From: Armatimonadota bacterium
GTDB lineage: Bacteria; Armatimonadota; Fimbriimonadia; Fimbriimonadales; Fimbriimonadaceae
DNA length: 34,313 bases
Direction: 5' to 3'
Assembly (NCBI GenBank): GCA_016125185.1
Contig: WGMG01000009.1
Span: 1-34,313 of the forward strand
The notes under the pieces are model-generated. The model was not told the DNA's origin. It saw only the letters and a list, made by a program, of their open reading frames with translations, and ran no database searches. The translations under genes were made by a program, and so were the position numbers. This document shows, piece by piece, positions 7,428 to 16,112 of this stretch. Each line of letters begins with the position of its first letter. Position 1 is the first letter of the stretch.

Positions 7428-8618
7428 TCAGACCAACTTTCGAAACTGGTGCTTCCCTACTTTCAGAACGCACCCAACCAAGGCGTCCATCCCAATTCGC
7501 AGGTCCGAAACCTTTTCGCCATCCAAGGCAACGGCTCCCGCTCCAATTAGGGATTTAGCTTTCCCGTTAGACTCGGCCAAGCCCAAAGCCGCGATCAAAG
7601 CCGGAAGCGACACAAACCCCTCGATCACCAAATCCGCCGGAATTTCCGCCTCCTCCGCATCGGTCACAACCTTCCGCTGACTAAACGTCTCAATGAAGTA
7701 GCGCTCAGCCTCATCTGCCGCCTCAGAAGAATGGTACAAAGCCACGATCTCCTTCGCCAATCGAATTTTGGCATCCCGCGGATTCTTGCCCGGCCCCATC
7801 ATTTCAGCGACCTCAGAAAGCGGCACATCCGTACACAGCTCGAACCAATTCGCAATGGTCTCGTCGGGAATCGACATCGTCTTGCCAAACATCGTGTTCG
7901 GCTCGTCCGTAACCGAGATGTAGTTCCCCAGCGACTGCGACATCTTCTCCTTGCCGTCAGTCCCCACCAGCAACGGGCACAAAACAACCGCCTGCGGCTC
8001 CAAGCCGTATTGCTCCATCAGGGTCCGCCCGACCAGGTTATTGAACTTCTGATCGTTCCCGCCGATCTCGATGTCGCTCTTGATCTCCACCGAATCCATG
8101 CCCTGACAAAGCGGATATAGAATCTCGTGCATGGCGATCGGCTCGTGGTTCTCAAACCGCTTTGTGAAGTCGTCACGCTCCATGATGCGCGCCACTGTGT
8201 ACCGCGAGCACAAGCGAATCACATCCTCAAACGACATCTTGCCCAGCCAATCCTTGTTGTAGTAAATCTCGGTCCTTTCCGGGTCCAGAATTCGAAAGAA
8301 CTGCTTCGAAACGGCATCGACGTTGGCCTGAACCTCTTCCCGGGTAAGCTGTTTACGGGTCTTGCTTTTGCCGCTCGGGTCGCCGATCTGCGCCGTAAAA
8401 TCTCCGATGATCAGGCAGGCGATATGGCCGAGTTTCTGAAAATCGCGCAGCTTGCGGAGCACCACCGCCCAGCCAAGCGTGACGTCCTTGGCTGTCGGGT
8501 CCACACCGAGCTTGACTCGCAAGGTCCGACCAGCTTTGATGCGCTCTAAAATATCCGACTCGCCGATGATTTCGGTCGTGCCTCGCCGGATGATCTGAAG
8601 CTGTTCGTCTTGGGTCAT
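7428..8618 (-). CDS. tyrS: Tyrosyl-tRNA synthetase-like protein with altered class I signatures
   Basis: This 396-residue protein aligns by eye along its length with bacterial tyrosyl-tRNA synthetase. It has an N-terminal Rossmann domain (LGVDPTAKD, IIGDFTAQIGDPSGKSKTR), the tyrosine-binding region (YPLCQGMDSVEIKSDIEIGGNDQ) and a C-terminal S4 RNA-binding domain (about 330-396). The class I HIGH motif, normally DLHLGH in this subfamily, reads DVTLGW (residues 45-50), so both histidines are lost. The KMSKS motif is KMSQS at 225-229. The reading frame and the rest of the protein are intact. It may be the normal TyrRS of this lineage or a divergent paralogue. It is divergent from the M28 peptidase gene. 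Confidence 0.88.
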   Translation of the reverse strand: MTQDEQLQIIRRGTTEIIGESDILERIKAGRTLRVKLGVDPTAKDVTLGWAVVLRKLRDFQKLGHIACLIIGDFTAQIGDPSGKSKTRKQLTREEVQANVDAVSKQFFRILDPERTEIYYNKDWLGKMSFEDVIRLCSRYTVARIMERDDFTKRFENHEPIAMHEILYPLCQGMDSVEIKSDIEIGGNDQKFNNLVGRTLMEQYGLEPQAVVLCPLLVGTDGKEKMSQSLGNYISVTDEPNTMFGKTMSIPDETIANWFELCTDVPLSEVAEMMGPGKNPRDAKIRLAKEIVALYHSSEAADEAERYFIETFSQRKVVTDAEEAEIPADLVIEGFVSLPALIAALGLAESNGKAKSLIGAGAVALDGEKVSDLRIGMDALVGCVLKVGKHQFRKLV

Positions 8619-8671
8619 TGGATCAATTTTACCGGGAACCCAAGCACCGGGATTTCCGGTAAAGTACCGGC

Positions 8672-10183
8672 ATGAAACTCCATTATCCGATCACTCTTTT
8701 GATCGCTAGTGTGGCCTGTCTTTCCCAAGCCCAATTCTCAACCGGAATGCGAGCTGTTCCGGCTGATCTCAAGCCCGGATTCGACTCCATCATGACCCAA
8801 GATGGCAAGAATTTCCTCACCTTCCTCTCCGAAAAATGTGAAGGTCGCGGCACCGGTCAACCCGGCTTCCAAAAGGCGATGGACTACATGGCGGCCCACT
8901 TCAAAGAATATGGTCTCAAGCCGATCATGCCGGACGGAAGCTATTTCCAACTCGTAGACTTCTGGCGAACTGGCCCCGACCTCGGAGCCTCAAAACTTTC
9001 AAGCCCTCGCTACACCGCAACGACCAAGGAAATCGGCATCTCTCGCAATGGCACTTTAGATGCGTCGGGTGACGTCGTCTTCGTCTACGCAAAAGGCGAC
9101 CTTGAACGACTCACCGACGAGGTCAAAGATGCAGTCAAGGACAAGATCGTGATCGCCAAAAACGACTCCTCCTTCAAGAATCTTGAAAACTACCTAATGG
9201 GTGCCGACGCCAAAACCGTTATCAGCATCGTCGACAAACTGCCCGAGGCGAACTGGAATGCCTCGCGCAACGAACCCTCACTCAGCTCAACTCTTGCCCG
9301 ACTCGCAATCACGGAAAAGACTCTCCACAAGCTCATCGGCAAGGAAGACCTCGAAAAAATGAAAGCCATAATGTCCAGCCCGGTCCCGGCGGGCAACGTG
9401 GTCGTGACTCCGATCTCCGAGCAACTAACGGCAGGCTCCAAGTCCGTGGTCGAAAAGATCAAAGTCGGAAACGTGGTCGCCAAGCTGGAAGGTTCCGACC
9501 CCGCCCTGCGGGACGAATTCATAGGAGTCGGTGCCCACCTCGATCACCTCGGCAAACGAGGCGATGTCGTGTACCCGGGCGCGGATGACGACGGCTCCGG
9601 TACTACTGCCCTTCTGCAGATCGCAAAGGCCATGTCGATCAACCCCATCAAACCGAAACGCACGGTTATCTTTATGTCCTTCTACGGCGAAGAAATGGGC
9701 CTCCTCGGTTCGCGCACCTTCAGCGACAACCCGCCGATCGACCTGACCAAGATGATCGCCGAGTTACAAATGGACATGGTGGGCCGCAACTCGGTTGGCC
9801 CGCAAAACGGCGATCCCAACCGCGTCGATAAAGAGGAGGAAAACCGAGACACTATTCGTCTCGTCGGGTCAAAGCGCATCTCGACCGCCCTGGACAAGAT
9901 CATTCAGGATCAAAACGAGTCGATCGGCTACCGATTCAAGTACGACGCCGAGGATGTGTACACGCGAAGCGACCACTACAACTTCGCTCGCAAAGGCATC
10001 CCCATCGCGTTCTTCTTCACCGGCTTCCACCCCGACTACCACAAGCCGACCGACACGATCGAGAAGATCAATTTCGACAAGATCGCCAACACAGCCAAAC
10101 TCGTGTACCTGACGATCTTTAAGCTGGGCGACCACGAAGGCATGCTCCCGCACGACGTCGACCAAAGCGGTGGCGGTCTATAA
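8672..10183 (+). CDS. Secreted M28 family zinc aminopeptidase
   Basis: This 503-residue protein begins with a signal peptide (KLHYPITLLIASVACLSQAQ). The C-terminal half is an M28 catalytic domain with the co-catalytic zinc ligands in order: H289 and D291 (GAHLDHLG), D305 (GADDDGSG), the general base E340 and ligand E341 (GEEMGLLGS), D368 (MDMVGR) and a His in GFHPDYHKPTDT (H453 or H457). The region between about 60 and 270 is likely a PA-type inserted domain, as in many M28 exopeptidases. It probably trims peptides outside the cytoplasm. Its exact specificity is not predictable. A bidirectional hairpin follows the stop. Confidence 0.9.
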   Translation: MKLHYPITLLIASVACLSQAQFSTGMRAVPADLKPGFDSIMTQDGKNFLTFLSEKCEGRGTGQPGFQKAMDYMAAHFKEYGLKPIMPDGSYFQLVDFWRTGPDLGASKLSSPRYTATTKEIGISRNGTLDASGDVVFVYAKGDLERLTDEVKDAVKDKIVIAKNDSSFKNLENYLMGADAKTVISIVDKLPEANWNASRNEPSLSSTLARLAITEKTLHKLIGKEDLEKMKAIMSSPVPAGNVVVTPISEQLTAGSKSVVEKIKVGNVVAKLEGSDPALRDEFIGVGAHLDHLGKRGDVVYPGADDDGSGTTALLQIAKAMSINPIKPKRTVIFMSFYGEEMGLLGSRTFSDNPPIDLTKMIAELQMDMVGRNSVGPQNGDPNRVDKEEENRDTIRLVGSKRISTALDKIIQDQNESIGYRFKYDAEDVYTRSDHYNFARKGIPIAFFFTGFHPDYHKPTDTIEKINFDKIANTAKLVYLTIFKLGDHEGMLPHDVDQSGGGL

Positions 10184-10187
10184 AAGA

Positions 10188-10219
10188 AAACGGCCCGGAG
10201 CATTTGCTCCGGGCCGTTT
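10188..10219. terminator. Strong hairpin terminator between convergent M28 peptidase and gap
   Basis: An 11-bp GC-rich stem (CGGCCCGGAGC / GCTCCGGGCCG), extended by A-T pairs, closes on an ATTT loop. On the minus strand the stem is followed by TTTTCTTTTA, a good intrinsic terminator for gap. On the plus strand the T run is short (TTTC), so termination of the peptidase transcript may be weaker. Confidence 0.9.
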
Positions 10220-10228
10220 CAGGCCAAG

Positions 10229-11239
10229 TTACAATCCGGCCTTAGCGACGAAATCGACGATGTCGGCGATTCGACAGCTATAGCCCCACTCGTTGTCGTA
10301 CCAGCTCACGACCTTGGCCATGTTGCCAATCGTGATGGTGTCCAGCGCACTGAAGATCGAACTGTGCGTGTTGCCGCGCAGGTCGGTGGAAACCAGCGGC
10401 TCCTCCGTGTACTGCAAAATGCCTTTCATCGCACCTTCGGCGTACTCCTTCATGGCGGCGTTGATCTCGGCAACCGAGGCTTCCTTGTTCAGAACCGCGG
10501 TAAAGTCCACGACCGAGACGGTTGGAACCGGCACGCGGAAAGCCATACCCGTGAACTTGCCCACAAGCTCGGGAATGACCAGCCCAACCGCTCGCGCCGC
10601 GCCGGTCGAGGAAGGAACGATGTTCTGCGAAGCCGCGCGCGCATCGCGCAGGTCCTTCGAAGCCGTGTCCTGCGTTCTCTGCGAGTTGGTAAAAGCGTGA
10701 ACGGTGGTGAGAAGCCCCTTGTCGATGCCGAACTTCTCATGAAGCACCTTGGCGACCGGAGCCAGGCCGTTGGTCGTACACGACGCATTCGAGATCACGT
10801 GGTGCTTGCTCGGATCGTACATTCCGTCGTTAACGCCCAGCACAACCGTGATGTCCTCGTTCTTCGCCGGAGCCGAGATGATGACCTTCTTGACGCCATG
10901 CTTGCGGTGATCGACCGCCTTCGTCGCGTCGGTGAAGAAACCGGTCGATTCGATGACGAGATCGACGCCTTCGCTGTCCCACGGAATCGAGCCCGGATCG
11001 CGCTCGGCGAAAACCTTGATGGACTTGCCGTTTACCGTGAACGAGCTATCGTCGTGGGAGACTTCGCCGTTGAAATTGCCGTAGGTCGAATCGTATTTCA
11101 GAAGGTGAGCATTGGTCTTGGTGTCGGTCAGGTCGTTGACTGCAACCACCTCGATCGAATCCGGGTGTCGTTCCAGGATCGTTCGTAGGGAGAGTCTTCC
11201 AATCCTTCCAAAACCGTTAATGCCGACGCGAACTGCCAT
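10229..11239 (-). CDS. gap: Glyceraldehyde-3-phosphate dehydrogenase, type I
   Basis: This is a 336-residue glycolytic GAPDH that converts glyceraldehyde 3-phosphate to 1,3-bisphosphoglycerate with NAD. The Rossmann start GINGFGRIGRL, the catalytic cysteine block SNASCTTNGLAPVAK, the phosphate-binding SSTGAARAV and the C-terminal SWYDNEWGYS are all present. Length is normal. It begins 9 bp after the MFS transporter gene on the same strand, so the two are probably co-transcribed. A strong terminator follows. Confidence 0.98.
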   Translation of the reverse strand: MAVRVGINGFGRIGRLSLRTILERHPDSIEVVAVNDLTDTKTNAHLLKYDSTYGNFNGEVSHDDSSFTVNGKSIKVFAERDPGSIPWDSEGVDLVIESTGFFTDATKAVDHRKHGVKKVIISAPAKNEDITVVLGVNDGMYDPSKHHVISNASCTTNGLAPVAKVLHEKFGIDKGLLTTVHAFTNSQRTQDTASKDLRDARAASQNIVPSSTGAARAVGLVIPELVGKFTGMAFRVPVPTVSVVDFTAVLNKEASVAEINAAMKEYAEGAMKGILQYTEEPLVSTDLRGNTHSSIFSALDTITIGNMAKVVSWYDNEWGYSCRIADIVDFVAKAGL

Positions 11240-11248
11240 GCGTGCAGT

Positions 11249-12688
11249 TTACTGCGTCGGAGAGTCGAGAGTCTCGTCGTTCCTCGTTTGCACCGTTTCT
11301 TCATACGGAATGATCGGCGAATCAAGTTCGGGCTCTGGTGGAGCCGTGGGCTCCTCTTCGTACGCCACCGCCACAGTATCGATCACCTCGGCGTCCGCGT
11401 CAGCCTCATACTCGTTGGGCAACGCCTCGCTGGACTTCGGCTCGTGCAGGATTTTCAAGCTTAGGGCCAGCCCGCCCAGCACACAAAGCGCGCAGCCCAC
11501 AAACGGCGAGTAACGACCGAACGACGCTCCGAGACCAATCTGCTGACCGAGCGGCTGAAGCTTTTCGTACATCGTTGCACCGATGGGCGCGCCGATCATA
11601 GCCCCCACACCCTGAGCCGTCATGACCGCGCCAATGTTTGTGGCCCGCTTCTCGGGATTGATGTCGCTGACGCTCGCCATCCAGGCCGGAATCGTCAACA
11701 GGAACCCAATACCGATGGGCAGCCCGCCCAGCGCCAAAAACCACGGCGAACGCAGGAACGGTAGAAAGGCTCCGAGCGCAATCACACAGGTTCCCGCCGA
11801 ACAAAGCGAGAGCCCGATGTGAACGGCCTTGACCTTGCCGAGCCGCTCGCCAACCTTGGCCATCGTCCCGCTCAGGCCTGCCATCGCTAACGCGCCAGGA
11901 AGGATCATGAAGCCGATCAGCGACTCGCTCATGTGGAATTCCTCGACCGGAAACAGCTTGAAAATCGTCAGCGGGAAGCCGATGCCCATGAAGGTCACGA
12001 CGGCAAGAATCAGATACTCGGGAATCTGCTTCAGCGAGTCGACGAAGTCTTGGAATCCGCTCGAATGCTCGTCTTTGACCGGCGGCGTCTGATGCGCCAC
12101 GCGTTGGCTGGCAAAAGCCGCTCCCGCAAACAGGACCGAGGCAAGGATAATGCCCGCGTAGCGCTTGCCGGAAAGGTCATTGACGATGCCCCCGAGCGGA
12201 TAGGCGAGGGCAATCCCGATCATGTAGCAGGCGTTGAGGTAGCTCATCGCGTGCTGGCGTTCGTTGTCCTCGACCACGTCGTTCATCTGCGCGAAGGCCG
12301 CCGGCCACAGCATCGCCACCGCGATGCCGTCGAAGGCGCGCAGGACAATAAAGGCCAGCGTCTCGACTGGCGCGCCGTCCAAATGCGGCAAAAAGATACT
12401 GATGAGCGAGGTGAAGATGCTGATCGTCGGACCAAAAATCATCAGCTTTCGGGTGCCGAATTTGTCGGCGATGTGGCCAGTGATCGACTTGAAGACGGCC
12501 TCAAACAAGAGGAACGTCACCATGACCAAGCCGATGACCGAGGTTCCGAAATGCCGGTCCTCGGCAAGGTAGATCGGCATCGTCGATAGGTTCAGCGTCG
12601 CATATCCGATCTCGGCGAAGAGGGCGATGATGAGGATGTTTTGGACTGGCCTTTTCTGCCAGCACGGTTGCGTTTGAACCTGACTCAT
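11249..12688 (-). CDS. Major facilitator superfamily transporter with acidic C-terminal tail
   Basis: The 479-residue membrane protein has about twelve hydrophobic segments in the MFS pattern. The loop 2-3 signature reads GHIADKFGTRKLM, and a related GTMAKVGERLGK follows segment 8. About 60 C-terminal residues form a cytoplasmic acidic, proline-containing tail (from LHEPKSS to the end). The start is ATG 12688, with GGAGGGAAG directly upstream. Upstream in-frame extension is low-complexity and probably untranslated. The substrate is unknown. Its position just before gap suggests, weakly, a link to carbon metabolism. The upstream gene is the divergent GH172 protein. Confidence 0.88.
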   Translation of the reverse strand: MSQVQTQPCWQKRPVQNILIIALFAEIGYATLNLSTMPIYLAEDRHFGTSVIGLVMVTFLLFEAVFKSITGHIADKFGTRKLMIFGPTISIFTSLISIFLPHLDGAPVETLAFIVLRAFDGIAVAMLWPAAFAQMNDVVEDNERQHAMSYLNACYMIGIALAYPLGGIVNDLSGKRYAGIILASVLFAGAAFASQRVAHQTPPVKDEHSSGFQDFVDSLKQIPEYLILAVVTFMGIGFPLTIFKLFPVEEFHMSESLIGFMILPGALAMAGLSGTMAKVGERLGKVKAVHIGLSLCSAGTCVIALGAFLPFLRSPWFLALGGLPIGIGFLLTIPAWMASVSDINPEKRATNIGAVMTAQGVGAMIGAPIGATMYEKLQPLGQQIGLGASFGRYSPFVGCALCVLGGLALSLKILHEPKSSEALPNEYEADADAEVIDTVAVAYEEEPTAPPEPELDSPIIPYEETVQTRNDETLDSPTQ

Positions 12689-12772
12689 CTTCCCTCCTTC
12701 TTCATAGTCCTCTAATGATACTTGTACGGCGGGAATTCCGTTTTGTGGCCCACTCTGATATGCTTTGGGCGT

Positions 12773-14674
12773 ATGTTGTCGAGCCTCATCGTCGAGCTTT
12801 TTTTCAACCCGCAGGACACCCCGATCACCACGAAGTCCCTCATTGAAAATCGATTCGACCTCACTCACGAGCCGTCTCCGCGCTTTACCATGCGGCAGTC
12901 GAGTAGCTATTCCCCAATCTCCAAGACGCCGGGGAACGAGGACTGGTTCGCCAACGACGACTACGGCCACTACCTGCGGCAAGAGGGTAACGAGTACGTG
13001 ATGGCCGACCTAAAAGGCCCGGGCGCGGTGGTGCGAATGTGGTCGGCAAACCCGATGGGAACCCTGCGAATGTACTTCGACGGCGAATCACAGCCTCGCG
13101 TGAAGGTCAACATGCGCGACTGGGTGCAGAACCTCCAGCAGCAGATGGGCCCGATCGGCTCCGAATTCGCTTTTTGGGCCGGTCCGGGTTGGGACGTTTA
13201 TGTGCCGATGCCTTACGAGAAGGGCGTCAAGATCACGATGGAGCCAGGTCCGAAGGATAACCCGAAGGGCCTTTACTACCACGTGGGGTACCGAACCTAT
13301 GCCCCGGCAACGCAGGTCAAGACTTTCCAGCCGAGCGACCTCGACGCCAATTTGATGGCTCGACCTGAGCCCTCCGCGAACCTGCATCAAGCCGTCACAC
13401 TGACACCTGGCTCGAAGTCGACGACGGTTCAGTTCGATGGCCCAGGCAAGATCGAAGACATCCATTTGAACTGGAACTACGGCGCCAAGGACCTGCACAA
13501 GACGCTTCGCTCGATTTGGGTGACCGGCACCTTCGATGGCGAGCAAACCATCAGCGCACCGCTCGGCGACTTTCTCGCCGCACCGTTTGGGCATGGATCG
13601 AAGGACTCGATGGAGGTCCATCTGCGGTTCGATATGCCGTTCAAGAAATCGGCTTCCTTTACCTTTGAGCGCAACACCGCGTTCGGCGGCGACTCGGTTC
13701 TCGTCGAGTTCTCGGGCGAGTCCGTGCGATACGCAGGCAACGAGGTCATCAACCTGTTCCACTGCGACTTCAGCCGCGACCGGGGCCGAACGCGACCGAT
13801 GCGAGACATGCACTGGCTGGACGCCAAGGGAACCGGCTACCTGGTCGGGTGCAACCTACTGATGCAGAACCCGCGGCGCGAATGGTGGGGCGAGGGCGAC
13901 GAAAAGATCTTCGTTGATGGCGAGACGTTCCCGTCGTTCTTCGGCACCGGTAGCGAGGACTTCCTCAACTACGCCTGGGGTTCAGCCACGCCTTTCTGGA
14001 CGCCGTGCGGATCGCAAAACTACACGACGACGACCGCCAACAGCTTCGGCTACTGCAACATCTCTCGCCTGATGACCCTCGACCCGATTCCATTCACGAA
14101 GTCGATCAAGTTCGACGTCGAGATGTGGCACTGGGCCGACTGCGTCGCGACCTGGGACCGCGTGGTGTATTGGTACGCCCAGCCGGGCGCGACGGTGGTT
14201 CGGCAAGCAAGGCCGAGTTGGAAGGACCTGGAACTTCCCGATGTGGAAGACATCGTCCACATTCCCGGCGCGATCGAGGGCGAAGACCTGAAGTACTCGG
14301 CGACCGGCGGGTCGTCCGAGGTGCAGGGCGCATTCGGCGACATGTCGGGTCGCGGACAGATTTGGTGGATGGACGCGCCGGACGGCGCTAAGCTGAACGT
14401 CGAGGTCCCGGCCGCCGATGGCGAATACGAACTAACCCTTGGCGCATGCTTCGCCCGCGACTACGGCATTCATCAGCTTTATTGGAATGGAATGAAGCTG
14501 GGCCAACCGGTCGACTTCTATGACGACAATCTGCAATGGAAGCAGGTGAAGCTCGGAAAGGTGAAGGTGACGGGCGGCAAGGCCGTGTTCACCGCCGAGT
14601 GTGTGGGCGCCAACCCGAAGGCCGAGCCGAGGAAGATGTTCGCCGTGGATTACCTGCTTTTGAAGAAACTATAA
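12773..14674 (+). CDS. GH172-family (DUF2961) glycoside hydrolase-like protein
   Basis: This 633-residue protein matches the DUF2961/GH172 pattern: DLKGPGAVVRMWSANP near the N-terminus and GTGSEDFLNYAWG with Glu at about residue 395. Characterised GH172 enzymes include difructose-anhydride synthase/hydrolases and an alpha-D-fructofuranosidase or arabinofuranosidase, so a furanose-glycan substrate is plausible. Residues about 490-633 form a C-terminal beta-rich domain that may bind carbohydrate. No convincing signal peptide is seen. Start ATG 12773 was preferred to the longer frame from 12722, which runs through the intergenic region. Its 3' end overlaps the convergent gene by 6 bp. Confidence 0.82.
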   Translation: MLSSLIVELFFNPQDTPITTKSLIENRFDLTHEPSPRFTMRQSSSYSPISKTPGNEDWFANDDYGHYLRQEGNEYVMADLKGPGAVVRMWSANPMGTLRMYFDGESQPRVKVNMRDWVQNLQQQMGPIGSEFAFWAGPGWDVYVPMPYEKGVKITMEPGPKDNPKGLYYHVGYRTYAPATQVKTFQPSDLDANLMARPEPSANLHQAVTLTPGSKSTTVQFDGPGKIEDIHLNWNYGAKDLHKTLRSIWVTGTFDGEQTISAPLGDFLAAPFGHGSKDSMEVHLRFDMPFKKSASFTFERNTAFGGDSVLVEFSGESVRYAGNEVINLFHCDFSRDRGRTRPMRDMHWLDAKGTGYLVGCNLLMQNPRREWWGEGDEKIFVDGETFPSFFGTGSEDFLNYAWGSATPFWTPCGSQNYTTTTANSFGYCNISRLMTLDPIPFTKSIKFDVEMWHWADCVATWDRVVYWYAQPGATVVRQARPSWKDLELPDVEDIVHIPGAIEGEDLKYSATGGSSEVQGAFGDMSGRGQIWWMDAPDGAKLNVEVPAADGEYELTLGACFARDYGIHQLYWNGMKLGQPVDFYDDNLQWKQVKLGKVKVTGGKAVFTAECVGANPKAEPRKMFAVDYLLLKKL

Positions 14675-15730
14675 TGCCGGACTACGCTTATTGATGAACG
14701 GACCGATCTTGCGAGCGATCCCGATAGGGAGCAAGCTTGAGATTAGCGCCATTAAGAAGGTCAATATACTCCCTCGCACGTCGTCAAGAATCATCGTAAT
14801 CGCTCGGGGTGCTCGGATTTTTGATGTCCGATCAAACTCTGCTTCAGATCCTTTTCGAAGAATAGGTATCGCTTTGAGGAGATCATCCGAAGAACGCCAA
14901 GCCTTTTGCGCAACTTCAAATGAATCGGTCGAACCGAAGTTTAGGAAATTGAGGTTATCGTCGCGCAGGGGGAACACCGTAATGTTTAGTTTTCGGACTT
15001 CATCGGTTTTGAGTGGATAAATCCATTTTCCATCCGCCTTACCGAGAATAACAACTCCACGATCTTGCGGCCGTTTGATCGTCGTCGAGAGCTTGCTCAT
15101 TGCCTGTTCGGATTCCTGCTGACTCCCTGAGATGCTGGCAACATACATTTCGTAGCGCTCAGTCATGATCGGTCGATACGTCAAAGCGTACTGGTGCCAA
15201 GAATCCTCAAAGTCCTTCATCTTCGCGTCATATACGCCAAATGAATGAAAATCTCCCAACAGAACAGCGGTAAATCCCAGCGAGATCATCGCAACCGCAA
15301 GGCCAAACGCCGTGACGGATACCCGCCCGGCACGAATGATTCCTAAGACTGCAAGGAAACCGGCCAAATAGACGACGATCAGTCCAATCGGTAGCATTGC
15401 ACCGGATATTCTCCCGTGAAGGCGAATTGAAGCAAATTTGATGAGAAACGCCCCAACTAACCACAGCGATGCCGCGAGCCATTGCAGCCGTAAAGCAATC
15501 GATTTGGTTGAAGCGGAAATAATTCGCGATGCGATCTCGTCAATTGTCCCGATGCGACCATCTGCCAGACGCTTGGACTCAACATCCGATTTTCCGGCAA
15601 GCAGACCTTCTTCGTAAAGATCTTCATAGTGCTCGACTATTTCACGGATCTCGTCCGAATAATCCTTGCGAGTCCGACGACGAACTGCTCCGCGCAGTAC
15701 GCTTTCGAAATCCCCGACAGCGCTATGCAT
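14669..15730 (-). CDS. HAAS-type N-terminal domain membrane protein, PadR partner
   Basis: This 353-residue protein starts with a helical domain (about 1-75, YSDEIREIVEHYEDLYEEGLLAG...) like the HAAS/DUF1700 domains encoded next to PadR regulators. About four hydrophobic segments follow between residues 80 and 165. Then come a soluble region of about 150 residues that I do not recognise, and a last membrane segment (LTFLMALISSLLPIGIA) near the C-terminus. The start codon overlaps the PadR stop by 8 bp. In related pairs the membrane protein is thought to be controlled by, or to signal with, PadR. The extracytoplasmic domain could sense an envelope signal (inference). Confidence 0.7.
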   Translation of the reverse strand: MHSAVGDFESVLRGAVRRRTRKDYSDEIREIVEHYEDLYEEGLLAGKSDVESKRLADGRIGTIDEIASRIISASTKSIALRLQWLAASLWLVGAFLIKFASIRLHGRISGAMLPIGLIVVYLAGFLAVLGIIRAGRVSVTAFGLAVAMISLGFTAVLLGDFHSFGVYDAKMKDFEDSWHQYALTYRPIMTERYEMYVASISGSQQESEQAMSKLSTTIKRPQDRGVVILGKADGKWIYPLKTDEVRKLNITVFPLRDDNLNFLNFGSTDSFEVAQKAWRSSDDLLKAIPILRKGSEAEFDRTSKIRAPRAITMILDDVRGSILTFLMALISSLLPIGIARKIGPFINKRSPAL

Positions 15731-16061
15731 GGCCCACCGCCCACGCTTTCGCCGGCTTCATCACCGCGTTCACTTTGTCGACAAACTTCTCAAACTCCTG
15801 TTGCCGCTCGCGAAGAAAGCGAGAGCCGTCTTCGGTGATCGAATAAACTCGCCGATTCGGCTTGCCTTCCTGCACGACCCACTCGGCGGTGACATAGCCG
15901 TTCTCTTCCAATTTGCGCAGGGCCGGATACAGTTGGGCCTCGCCGTACTTAAACAAATCTTCGCTCAGTTCGCGGATGCGCTTAGCGATCTCATATCCAT
16001 AGCCGGGCTGGTCTTGGAGAACACCCAAAACCATCGCCTCGACATCACTTCTAAAGTCCAT
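15723..16061 (-). CDS. PadR family transcriptional regulator
   Basis: This 112-residue winged-helix protein has the PadR layout. LGVLQDQPGYGYEIAKRI forms the first helices, QLYPALRKLEENGYVTAEW is the recognition helix and wing, and GKPNRRVYSITEDG is the wing hairpin. A C-terminal dimerisation helix follows. It overlaps the downstream membrane protein gene by 8 bp, so the two form an operon. An ATACAT/ATATGT inverted pair around its promoter (16072-16094) may be its own operator. Confidence 0.93.
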   Translation of the reverse strand: MDFRSDVEAMVLGVLQDQPGYGYEIAKRIRELSEDLFKYGEAQLYPALRKLEENGYVTAEWVVQEGKPNRRVYSITEDGSRFLRERQQEFEKFVDKVNAVMKPAKAWAVGHA

Positions 16062-16071
16062 ACAAAGGACT

Positions 16072-16112
16072 ATACATCAAAACTTTATATATGTTCACAA
16101 ATTATTTGACAA
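16072..16112 (-). promoter_or_regulatory. Putative padR promoter and operator
   Basis: On the minus strand TTGTCA (16112-16107) and TATAAA (16089-16084) are separated by 17 bp, a good sigma-70-like pair just before padR. An ACAT (16074-16077) and ATGT (16091-16094) inverted pair spans the -10 region, the kind of ATGT/ACAT half-sites PadR proteins often bind. The -35 lies within the last codons of the upstream methyltransferase gene. Confidence 0.42.

Noticed and set aside
12689-12982. 98-residue N-terminal extension of the MFS protein
   Set aside because: It is low-complexity, overlaps the divergent GH172 gene, and an excellent Shine-Dalgarno precedes ATG 12688.
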